The notes below the pieces were generated by a model, which was given only the letters and a program-made list of their open reading frames with translations, ran no database searches and was not told the DNA's origin. A stretch of 13,194 nt of DNA from REEB48 sp964355085 (lineage in GTDB: Bacteria; Patescibacteriota; Minisyncoccia; UBA6257; 02-FULL-45-10c). Positions within the stretch are counted from its first letter, which is position 1; each line of letters opens with the position of its first letter. The position numbers were made by a program, and so were the translations under genes. Shown piece after piece: positions 1 through 5,873 of the stretch. The stretch is taken from NCBI GenBank assembly GCA_964355085.1, contig CAYHBW010000023.1, positions 1-13,194 on the forward strand, read 5' to 3'.

Positions 1-1164
1 ATTCTGGCTGCCTTCAATGAAATAGCCAGGAGGAATTTTAAGGTTGAAAAAGTGTCGGTAGCCGTACTGACCCCCAAAGAGACATTCCTTTCCGGTCCGG
101 CTGACGGAGGGAGGGATGATTATTTCGAACTGGAATTGGCAAATCCGCTTGTCGGTTTTCTTTCCGAGAATCAGAATATGATCCTGAACAGCGAGGAGAT
201 ATTGGAGGATCTCAATTCAAAGGATTTCAAGATCGAAGCTGACAGGATCGACCTTATTCCCGGCGCTTACGAAGAGCTGGTCCGGCTTGATTTCACCCTT
301 GCCATCCCAATCGCCGTCAGCGGCAAGCTGATCGCCATTTATTTCATCGGTCGGAAAAACTCAAATGACTTTTTCACGCATCAGGATCTGGCGCTTTTGG
401 ACCATCTTACCGGAGAGGCGGGAGTGCTCATAAATAATGCCCGCCTTTATGAAGATTTGAAGCGCCTGGATGAGGCGAAATCGAATTTCATTTCCGTGGT
501 TTCCCATCAGCTCCGCACGCCTCTTTCCGCCATGCGTTGGACGACCGAGCTTCTTCTTGACGGATCCGTGGATAAGGAATCGGAGCGCGAATTCCTCAAA
601 GACACCTATAAGAATTCGATGTTTATGATCTACCACCTTGATGATATGCTTACGGCTTTGGATGTCGAAGACAGGGAGGTGGAGATCAAAAAAGAAAAGT
701 GCGATTCTTGGTCCCTGGTCGATGAGATTCTGAAAGATAACGAGGTCATCATTAAGAGCAAGAAACTCGATATCAAGTTGGATATTGAAAAAGACTCGGA
801 GAGCATCCTTTGCGACTGTAAGAAGGTCAAAAAAGTCCTGGAGGTCCTGATGACGAATGCCATGCATTATTCTCCGGAAACAGGCGGGAAGATAGAGGTG
901 GTTTTCAGGAAAAAGTCCGTTGAGGGAGGTAATCAGCTGGATATTTCCATAAGCGATAACGGTATGGGTATTTCCAACGAAGAGCAGAGGTATATCTTCG
1001 AAAAATTCTTCCGCGGAGAGGAGGCCAAGAAAATTTCTCCGAACGGTTTCGGGCTCGGCCTGTTCATAGTCAGGGCTTTCGCCCGGGCGCACGGCGGAGA
1101 CGCGCATTTTGAATCCGCCGGCAGAGGGAAGGGATCGAAGTTCTATTTTACCATTAGAGTATAA
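1..1164 (+). CDS. GAF-HisKA-HATPase sensor histidine kinase, 5' partial
   Basis: Cytoplasmic-looking two-component histidine kinase; 387 residues are visible and the reading frame is open to base 1, so the true start lies outside the window. Visible residues about 1-150 read as the C-terminal part of a GAF-like sensor (segments FTLAIPIAVSGKLIAIYFIG and LALLDHLTGEAGVLINNARL are typical). A HisKA dimerisation domain follows, with the phosphoacceptor His at 505-507 inside SHQLRTPL. The HATPase_c domain has the N-box Asn at 856-858, the G1 box DNGMGI from 955 and the G2 box GFGLGLFIV. A GTG at 52 has an AGGAGG at 28-33, but the 18-base gap is too long and the upstream codons continue the GAF fold, so I do not use it. 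The H-box has Gln where Glu is usual. Nine bases separate it from the next receiver gene, its probable partner. Confidence 0.93.
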   Translation: MLAAFNEIARRNFKVEKVSVAVLTPKETFLSGPADGGRDDYFELELANPLVGFLSENQNMILNSEEILEDLNSKDFKIEADRIDLIPGAYEELVRLDFTLAIPIAVSGKLIAIYFIGRKNSNDFFTHQDLALLDHLTGEAGVLINNARLYEDLKRLDEAKSNFISVVSHQLRTPLSAMRWTTELLLDGSVDKESEREFLKDTYKNSMFMIYHLDDMLTALDVEDREVEIKKEKCDSWSLVDEILKDNEVIIKSKKLDIKLDIEKDSESILCDCKKVKKVLEVLMTNAMHYSPETGGKIEVVFRKKSVEGGNQLDISISDNGMGISNEEQRYIFEKFFRGEEAKKISPNGFGLGLFIVRAFARAHGGDAHFESAGRGKGSKFYFTIRV

Positions 1165-1173
1165 AAATAAACC

Positions 1174-1557
1174 ATGAACCAGGACAATTTCGAAATTCTG
1201 ATAATCGAGGATGAAAAATTCCTTATCAACCCGCTGGAAATCACATTCAAAAAGAATAAATGGCATCTGACGGTCGCCACCAACGGGGAAGACGGCATAA
1301 TTTCGGCCAAAAAATCCAAGCCGGACCTCATCCTTCTGGATCTCATACTCCCGAAGATGGATGGTTACGAAGTTCTGAAAATCCTGAAGTCCGATCCGGA
1401 AACGAAAGATATTCCTGTTCTGATAGTCTCCAATTTGGCAAGGGAGGCGGAGATAAGGCGAGGAATAGCCGGAGGGGCGGCGGATTACATCGTCAAAGCG
1501 AATTTTTCAATGCAGGGACTTTTGGAGAAAATAAAGCAATACCTTAACGGCAGATAG
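1174..1557 (+). CDS. Stand-alone CheY-like response regulator receiver (RR1)
   Basis: Single receiver domain of 127 aa with no DNA-binding or enzymatic output domain. Acidic pocket residues are E12, D13 and E14; the phosphoacceptor is D56 in LLDLILPKMDG, the switch Ser is S86 in IVSN and the conserved Lys is K108 in IVKAN. The domain fills the whole protein. It starts nine bases after the GAF kinase stop, with no promoter or terminator seen between them, so the two are probably cotranscribed and form a kinase/receiver pair. Output must go through protein-protein contact or a phosphorelay. The receiver is close in sequence style to RR3 and RR4 (shared SNL after the switch Ser and KA at the Lys), suggesting local duplication. 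Confidence 0.93.
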   Translation: MNQDNFEILIIEDEKFLINPLEITFKKNKWHLTVATNGEDGIISAKKSKPDLILLDLILPKMDGYEVLKILKSDPETKDIPVLIVSNLAREAEIRRGIAGGAADYIVKANFSMQGLLEKIKQYLNGR

Positions 1558-1567
1558 GCGTTTATTC

Positions 1568-1596
1568 TTGTTTTGGCATTTTGCGGGTGCTATACT
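1568..1596 (+). promoter_or_regulatory. Sigma70-like extended -10 promoter for RR2
   Basis: TTGTTT at 1568-1573, a 17-base spacer, then TGCTATACT with the -10 TATACT at 1591-1596. The TG before the -10 is the extended -10 signature. A transcript would start near 1603, about 23 bases before the ATG at 1626. This rules out the in-frame TTG at 1581 as the start, because it lies inside the promoter. Confidence 0.72.
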
Positions 1597-1625
1597 ATTC
1601 GGAATCATACGAAATTCAAACATTT

Positions 1626-2006
1626 ATGCCGGATTCTAAAAATATCCTTGTCGTCGAGGACGACAAGTCATTGAGCAGGATAATCGTTCTCAAGCTGAAA
1701 AACGCCGGATACAATGTTTTCCTGGCGGAGAATGCCGAGAACGCTTTCGGAATCCTCGAGAAGAACATCCCCGATCTTATCTGGCTGGATGTCTATCTTC
1801 CCGGTATGGACGGATTCGAATTTCTCAAGCATGTCAGGGAGAATCAGAAAACAAGGAACATAAAAGTCGTCGTCGTTTCCGTTTCCGGCAGCAACAGGAA
1901 GGCGGAAGCGGCGGAGAAGCTGGGTGTTTCGGATTATTTCGTGAAGAGCAACTACCGCATCGAAGAGCTCATAGATCTGGTGACAAAAATAGCCAATGGG
2001 AGATAA
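1626..2006 (+). CDS. Stand-alone CheY-like response regulator receiver (RR2)
   Basis: Receiver domain protein of 126 aa starting MPDSKNILVVEDD. Acidic residues are E11, D12 and D13; the phosphoacceptor is D55 in WLDVYLPGMDG and the conserved Lys is K107 in YFVKSN. There is no output domain. The start is set at ATG 1626 because the frame upstream runs through a good promoter and codes for nothing receiver-like. It differs from the other three receivers in this window (SVSGSNRK in place of SNLG/SNLA after beta-4), so it may serve a different partner. It has its own promoter and is followed by a strong hairpin, so it may be a monocistronic unit between two kinase operons. Confidence 0.92.
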   Translation: MPDSKNILVVEDDKSLSRIIVLKLKNAGYNVFLAENAENAFGILEKNIPDLIWLDVYLPGMDGFEFLKHVRENQKTRNIKVVVVSVSGSNRKAEAAEKLGVSDYFVKSNYRIEELIDLVTKIANGR

Positions 2007-2015
2007 ATATGGAAC

Positions 2016-2048
2016 ATGCGCCCCGACTCCGGTCGGGGCGCATTGTTA
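2016..2048 (+). terminator. Rho-independent-like hairpin after RR2
   Basis: Perfect 12-bp stem: ATGCGCCCCGAC at 2016-2027 and GTCGGGGCGCAT at 2032-2043, with a four-base TCCG loop. Only a short, impure T-rich stretch (TTGTTAT) follows. The GC-rich stem lies 10 bases after the RR2 stop and fits a terminator, although the weak U tract leaves room for an attenuator or an mRNA-end protector. Confidence 0.65.
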
Positions 2049-2050
2049 TC

Positions 2051-2059
2051 TGGTATAAT
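2051..2059 (+). promoter_or_regulatory. Extended -10 promoter for the membrane kinase
   Basis: TGGTATAAT has a perfect -10 (TATAAT, 2054-2059) with the extended TG. It lies eight bases after the terminator-like hairpin. At the 17-base spacing the -35 region falls inside the hairpin and does not match consensus, so the promoter would depend on the extended -10. The predicted transcript start is near 2066, about 42 bases before ATG 2108. Confidence 0.62.
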
Positions 2060-2107
2060 TACAAGAGAATCGCTTTCCATTTTATTCCAAGGATAGCGGT
2101 AAGTACT

Positions 2108-4474
2108 ATGAAGCTAACCTCAAAGTTATATCTGCTTTTCCTGTTTTCATCGATGTCGCTGGTTCTTTTCGTCATTGTATCCACCTTTTATTTGACCAAG
2201 AACATTCTCACCAGCGAGAAATATTCGGATTATGGCCGCCTGGCATCGTCGATTTTAAGTTCAATTGATATTCTTCTGAATTCGGAACTGACCGCGGTCA
2301 AGACCTTATCCGCCAGGACCGCAGTCGCAGAGATTTTTCTCGACCCCTCTTCATCAAGGATGCAGGCGATATCCGGGTATCTTTCGGAGAGTAAAAATAT
2401 CAACCGGAATATTTCCGACATCTATCTCATAGATACGGCCGGGAATGTGGTATTGACTACGGATAAATCCGACCACTCCAAGTCGGCGGCCGAACTGCCG
2501 ATCCGGAAGGAAATTTTGGAAAAAGTTTTTTTCGGGGAAGCCGCTTATTCGGATGTTTTCCTTTCTTCAATTACGGGGACGCCGACCATGATTTTCTCCG
2601 CGCCGGTTTTTTCTCCGGAAGGGAGGGGAGTGATCGGGGCGGTTGAAACCAGAATCAATTGGGATACGGTATTGGAAATTCTTGAGAATGCTGACGTGAC
2701 ATTCGCCCATCTTCTGAACCGGAACGGAATCGAGATCGGAAGCAACGACCCGGATGATCATGAGGACATTTTGAGGGAGGATTACAGTCTGCGCCCGGAT
2801 TACGATGGAATTTTTTTCCCCGACCATAATCCTTCCGCCCCCCGCATAATAATCGCTGAAGATCTTCATGGAGGATTCCAGTCAGTTATGGCGCATGTCC
2901 ATTCCAGCGGGTATGCGGATTACAAAGGGAATGGCTGGATTTTGGTACTGGAAGAACCGGTAGACATGATGGTAGGGAAAATCAACCGGAATTCTTTGGA
3001 AATCGCTCTTTTCGGCATAGTTTTTCTTCTCGTCTTTTCTTTGGCGCTGTTTCTGTTCATGAAGCGGCATATAGTTAGGCCACTGGATGCCTTTTTTGAG
3101 ATTTCAAAGCGGATTGCTTCCGGAGAGAAGAACCTTCGCCTTCCTGATTTCGGCCGTGATGAAATCGGATCATTGGCTGCCGCATATAACAATCTCGTGG
3201 ACCGTTTTTCCGATCTGAATAATTCACTTGAGTCGAAAGTCAGGGAAAAAACCTCCGAACTTGAAGAAGAGTTGAGATTGAGGGATGTGCAGGAAAAAAT
3301 GCTTGAAGACAACAAATCCGCCACGCTGAATCTTCTGGAAGATGTTTCCATCGAGAAGAGGAGATCCGAAGCCCTGGTTTCGGAGTTGAATAAATTCCAG
3401 CTGGCCGTAGAAAACGCGTACGAGCATATCGTCATCACCGATCAGGACGGCGTCATCCTTTACGCCAATAAGGCGGCGGAGAAGGTAACCGGCTATGCAA
3501 GAGGCGAGATCATCGGCAATAAGCCGTCGTTTTGGGGCAGGCAGATGCCGAAGGAATTTTACGAGCAGATGTGGAAAACCGTCAAAACGGATAAAAAAGT
3601 TTTCATAGGCGAATTGAAGAACCGGCGGAAGAACGGAGCGATCTATGATGTGGATGTCAGGATCACTCCGATCCTGGACAGGGACGGGATCATTGAATTT
3701 TTTGTGGCGATAGAAAGGGATATCACCGATCAGAAAAAACTGGAAGACGCGCGCACGAGTTTCATTTCCGTCGCGTCGCATCAGCTCCGCACTCCTCTTA
3801 CTTCCATAAAATGGATTTCAGAGCTTCTGCTTTCCGGAGATGTCGGCGAGATTCCGGAAAAGCAGAAGGAGTTCATCGAAGATCTTTATGTCTCTTCCAA
3901 CCGGATGATCAGTCTGGTCAACGGACTTCTGAATATCGCCAGGATAGAATCGACGGAGTTGAGGGTCAAGTCGGAATCGGTGGACTTCCGGGAGATTTAC
4001 GGGGAGATCATCAAGGAATTGCATTCCTTGGTCGAAGAAAAAAACCATTCAATCAGTCTGACCGCCGGGGACGATGTCGCCGACATACATACCGATTCGC
4101 GGCTGCTATATGAGATATTGAAAAATCTCCTCACGAACGCCATAAAATATACTCCGCAGAAAGGAATCATCAGGGTGAATGTTGAAAAAAAGGATGAAGA
4201 GATCCTGATTTCTGTCAGCGACAACGGCATGGGCATTCCCAAGTCCGAACAGCAGAAAGTTTTCGGAAAATTCTTCCGTGGGGAAAATGTCGTCAAGATT
4301 AGCACGGACGGAACCGGACTGGGCATGTATATAGTCAAGAATCTCACCGAATCGCTCGGCGGACGGGTTTGGTTTGAGTCCGAGGAAAATAAAGGCACGA
4401 TTTTTTATCTGGCTTTGCCGGCAGCCGGACCGCGGGTCCGCGAAGGATCGAAGACTTTGGTGAGTATGAACTGA
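2108..4474 (+). CDS. Membrane sensor histidine kinase: Cache-like, HAMP, PAS, HisKA, HATPase
   Basis: Two-component sensor kinase of 788 aa. From the N-terminus: TM1 (about residues 7-29); an extracytoplasmic domain (about 30-298) that reads as a Cache/dCache-type ligand sensor (DIYLIDTAGNVVLTT, SDVFLSS, SAPVFSP); TM2 (about 299-319); HAMP (about 320-372); a coiled coil; PAS (about 425-545, ending in the usual DITDQKK at 538); HisKA with H558 in SHQLRTPL; HATPase_c with N677, a DNGMGI box at 705 and DGTGLGMYIV. The start at ATG 2108 is chosen because the longer open frame from 2009 crosses a terminator and a -10 box, while MKLTSK leads directly into TM1. The catalytic core resembles that of the kinase at 1-1164 and shares the unusual Gln after His. 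Its stop lies two bases before the next receiver, so translation is probably coupled. Confidence 0.94.
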   Translation: MKLTSKLYLLFLFSSMSLVLFVIVSTFYLTKNILTSEKYSDYGRLASSILSSIDILLNSELTAVKTLSARTAVAEIFLDPSSSRMQAISGYLSESKNINRNISDIYLIDTAGNVVLTTDKSDHSKSAAELPIRKEILEKVFFGEAAYSDVFLSSITGTPTMIFSAPVFSPEGRGVIGAVETRINWDTVLEILENADVTFAHLLNRNGIEIGSNDPDDHEDILREDYSLRPDYDGIFFPDHNPSAPRIIIAEDLHGGFQSVMAHVHSSGYADYKGNGWILVLEEPVDMMVGKINRNSLEIALFGIVFLLVFSLALFLFMKRHIVRPLDAFFEISKRIASGEKNLRLPDFGRDEIGSLAAAYNNLVDRFSDLNNSLESKVREKTSELEEELRLRDVQEKMLEDNKSATLNLLEDVSIEKRRSEALVSELNKFQLAVENAYEHIVITDQDGVILYANKAAEKVTGYARGEIIGNKPSFWGRQMPKEFYEQMWKTVKTDKKVFIGELKNRRKNGAIYDVDVRITPILDRDGIIEFFVAIERDITDQKKLEDARTSFISVASHQLRTPLTSIKWISELLLSGDVGEIPEKQKEFIEDLYVSSNRMISLVNGLLNIARIESTELRVKSESVDFREIYGEIIKELHSLVEEKNHSISLTAGDDVADIHTDSRLLYEILKNLLTNAIKYTPQKGIIRVNVEKKDEEILISVSDNGMGIPKSEQQKVFGKFFRGENVVKISTDGTGLGMYIVKNLTESLGGRVWFESEENKGTIFYLALPAAGPRVREGSKTLVSMN

Positions 4475-4476
4475 TC

Positions 4477-4854
4477 ATGGAAAAGAGAAAAAAAATTCTG
4501 GTGGTCGAGGATGAATCCGTAATCAAAGTCATCGGACTCAAGCTTTCCAATGCCGGTTTTTCAGTGGATACCGCCAGGAATGGTATGGATGCGATGGATA
4601 AAATACTGGCGGACAAACCCGATCTCATTCTGCTTGATCTGGTCACGCCGGCGCTCGACGGGTTCGGGGTTTTGGAGCGGATCCGCGGCGACCGGAATCT
4701 GCGGGAGATCCCTGTATTGGTTTTTTCCAATCTTGGTGATCAGGCGGATATCGACAGGGCCAATGCTTTCGGAATTGTCGGCTATGTCGTCAAGGCGCAC
4801 GTTCAGCTTGAGGATCTGGTTCAGCGAGTCAAGGATTTTTTCAGCCGCCAGTAG
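4477..4854 (+). CDS. Stand-alone CheY-like response regulator receiver (RR3)
   Basis: Receiver-only protein of 125 aa. Acidic residues are E11, D12 and E13; the phosphoacceptor is D54 in LLDLVTPALDG and the Lys is K106 in YVVKAH. The usual MP after the phospho-Asp loop is here TPALDG, a small deviation. It begins two bases after the membrane kinase stop, so it is the likely direct phosphate acceptor of that kinase. There is no output domain, so signalling must continue by protein contact, for example with the pilus motor encoded downstream; that last step is inference. Confidence 0.93.
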   Translation: MEKRKKILVVEDESVIKVIGLKLSNAGFSVDTARNGMDAMDKILADKPDLILLDLVTPALDGFGVLERIRGDRNLREIPVLVFSNLGDQADIDRANAFGIVGYVVKAHVQLEDLVQRVKDFFSRQ

Positions 4855-5052
4855 AGTTCCCCGGAAGATATGCAGGACGGATTGTTTTTGCTATAATTAT
4901 CGCATAATTAATTTCAAGATATGTCAGGTAGTGATAATTAGATCGGTTTCAAAAAAGCGTGCTATTATAATTATCGATAAATAAATGATAAAATTAAATA
5001 TAATTAATCTAAAATATAGAAACGAGCAATACTCGAATTTCTACTACCTGAT
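4855..5052 (+). promoter_or_regulatory. AT-rich regulatory intergenic region with two promoter/dyad units
   Basis: This 198-base gap holds two -10 boxes. P1 is TGCTATAAT (-10 at 4892-4897, extended TG); P2 is TATAAT at 4966-4971. Neither has a clear -35. Both lie in the same 11-mer TATAATTATCG (4892-4902 and 4966-4976). Just after each -10 sits a dyad: TAATTATCGCATAATTA (4894-4910) at P1 and the palindrome TTATCGATAA (4971-4980) at P2, with centres about five bases past the -10. CAGGTAGT at 4925-4932 recurs inverted as ACTACCTG at 5043-5050. A small hairpin, CGAG(5023-5026)/CTCG(5032-5035), lies before the RR4 start. No open frame looks real here. Confidence 0.55.
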
Positions 5053-5424
5053 ATGAATAAAGTACTGCTGGTGGAGGACGATCAGATACTCGCAAGATTG
5101 TATCAGACTAAATTCCAGAAGGAGGGATTCGATATCCAGCTGGCTTTTGACGGCCAGGACGGTCTCGATAAGATGAGGTCGTTCCTGCCGGAACTGATAA
5201 TACTGGATCTTATAATGCCTAAAGTCGACGGTTTTAATTTTTTGGAAAAAGTTAAGGGGGATTCGGAACTGTCCAAGCGCGGAACTCCTATCCTAGTTCT
5301 TTCCAATCTCGGCCAGGAATCGGACATCAAAAAAGCCATGGAAATGGGGGCGAAGGATTTTTTCATCAAAGCCGATGTCAGCTTGAGCCAGATGGTTGAG
5401 AAAGTCCGGAAATACCTCAAGTAG
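5053..5424 (+). CDS. Stand-alone CheY-like response regulator receiver (RR4)
   Basis: Receiver-only protein of 123 aa. Acidic residues are E8, D9 and D10; the phosphoacceptor is D52 in ILDLIMPKVDG, the switch Ser is in LVLSNLG and the Lys is K106 in FFIKAD. No Shine-Dalgarno is seen before ATG 5053; the leader from P2 would be about 75 bases and could form a small hairpin just before the start. It is the nearest signalling gene to the pilus block, with only the S23-like gene between it and pilB, so it is the best candidate in the window for a PilG/PilH-like link to pilus function. That role is inferred from position only. Confidence 0.93.
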   Translation: MNKVLLVEDDQILARLYQTKFQKEGFDIQLAFDGQDGLDKMRSFLPELIILDLIMPKVDGFNFLEKVKGDSELSKRGTPILVLSNLGQESDIKKAMEMGAKDFFIKADVSLSQMVEKVRKYLK

Positions 5425-5426
5425 AG

Positions 5427-5456
5427 GATAGTAGGAATTAGGAAGGCAGCTTCTTT
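5427..5456 (+). repeat. Left flank of the S23 gene, octamer-type repeat
   Basis: Repeat-like stretch between the RR4 stop and the S23 gene, with GGAATTAG, GAAGGCAG and CTTCTTTG units. TTAGGAAG (5438-5445) and AGCTTCTT (5448-5455) are the two ends of the element whose full inverted copy lies after the gene (5827-5866), with the middle collapsed to two bases. A short GAAG/CTTC stem (5442-5453) is present but is too small to call a terminator. Confidence 0.6.
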
Positions 5457-5466
5457 GGTCCATCTT

Positions 5467-5838
5467 ATGGAAAATGATGAAAAAATTTATTCATATAAGG
5501 ATTTGATAGTTTGGCAGAAGGCTATGAGTTTAGTTGTTAAAATTTACGAATTGACACGGAAATTTCCAGATTCGGAAATTTATGGATTAATATCTCAAAT
5601 GAGGCGCTCCGCAGTTTCAATACCCTCAAATATCGCAGAAGGCAGGAGGAGGAGCAGTAGAAAGGATTTTAGACAATTTTTGGTCATTTCTTATGGTTCC
5701 GGATCTGAATTAGAGACACAGATTGAAATAGCAAAAAGACTGAAATTTGGAAACGAATCAAATTATGCAGAAGTTGAAAGTTTATTATCGGAAATCATGA
5801 GAATGCTCAATAAGATGCTTGCCGGACTAAGAAGCTAA
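5467..5838 (+). CDS. Four-helix-bundle protein, S23/Avd-like family
   Basis: Protein of 123 aa matching the S23/TIGR02436 four-helix-bundle family known from 23S rRNA intervening sequences and related in fold to the Avd accessory proteins of diversity-generating retroelements. Diagnostic segments are DLIVWQKAM (12-20), KFPDSEIYGLISQMRRSA (about 32-49), SIPSNIAEG (51-59), an RRSSRKDF run and GSGSELETQ (77-85). The biochemical role is unknown; a basic surface suggests nucleic-acid binding (inference). ATG 5467 is preferred to TTG 5455 because family proteins start just before this point. The gene is AT-rich: about 34% GC by hand count over 5461-5820, against about 51% in a pilB sample (6001-6120). 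Its last codons and stop lie inside an octamer repeat. No rRNA, reverse transcriptase or template repeat is nearby, so it is not an rRNA IVS or a DGR here. Confidence 0.93.
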   Translation: MENDEKIYSYKDLIVWQKAMSLVVKIYELTRKFPDSEIYGLISQMRRSAVSIPSNIAEGRRRSSRKDFRQFLVISYGSGSELETQIEIAKRLKFGNESNYAEVESLLSEIMRMLNKMLAGLRS

Positions 5839-5873
5839 AAAGCTAATCTCCTAACTTCCTAACACCTACCCCT
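5827..5873 (+). repeat. Right flank of the S23 gene: five in-register octamers
   Basis: CTAAGAAG, CTAAAAAG, CTAATCTC, CTAACTTC and CTAACACC follow each other without gaps (5827-5866), then TACCCCT leads straight to the pilB ATG at 5874. The first units overlap the S23 stop codon (5836-5838). The reverse complement carries TTAGCTTTTTAGCTTCTT, identical to 8730-8747. The pilB start therefore has this repeat instead of a Shine-Dalgarno. Confidence 0.88.

Noticed and set aside
28..54. AGGAGG with GTG 52 as the real start of the first kinase
   Set aside because: The gap is 18 bases, and the codons upstream continue a plausible GAF domain to the window edge.
361..1266. 301-aa open frame on the minus strand
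   Set aside because: Lies opposite the kinase and RR1 genes; no recognisable domain, and the + strand proteins are clear family members.
1581..1625. Upstream TTG start for RR2
   Set aside because: The segment contains the -10 box of a strong promoter, so it is mostly untranscribed for that unit.
2009..2107. Upstream start of the membrane kinase at ATG 2009
   Set aside because: The added segment is encoded by a terminator hairpin and a -10 box; ATG 2108 leads directly into TM1.
4426..4440. CGGACC/GGTCCG hairpin near the end of the membrane kinase gene
   Set aside because: Six-bp stem within coding sequence, followed by more codons and no T tract; not a terminator.
5442..5456. GAAG/CTTC stem plus T-rich end after RR4 as a terminator
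   Set aside because: Stem of four bp is too weak; better explained as part of the octamer repeat.
5467..5838. S23-like gene as a 23S rRNA intervening sequence or DGR accessory gene
   Set aside because: No rRNA sequence flanks it, and no reverse transcriptase, template or variable repeat is visible in the window.
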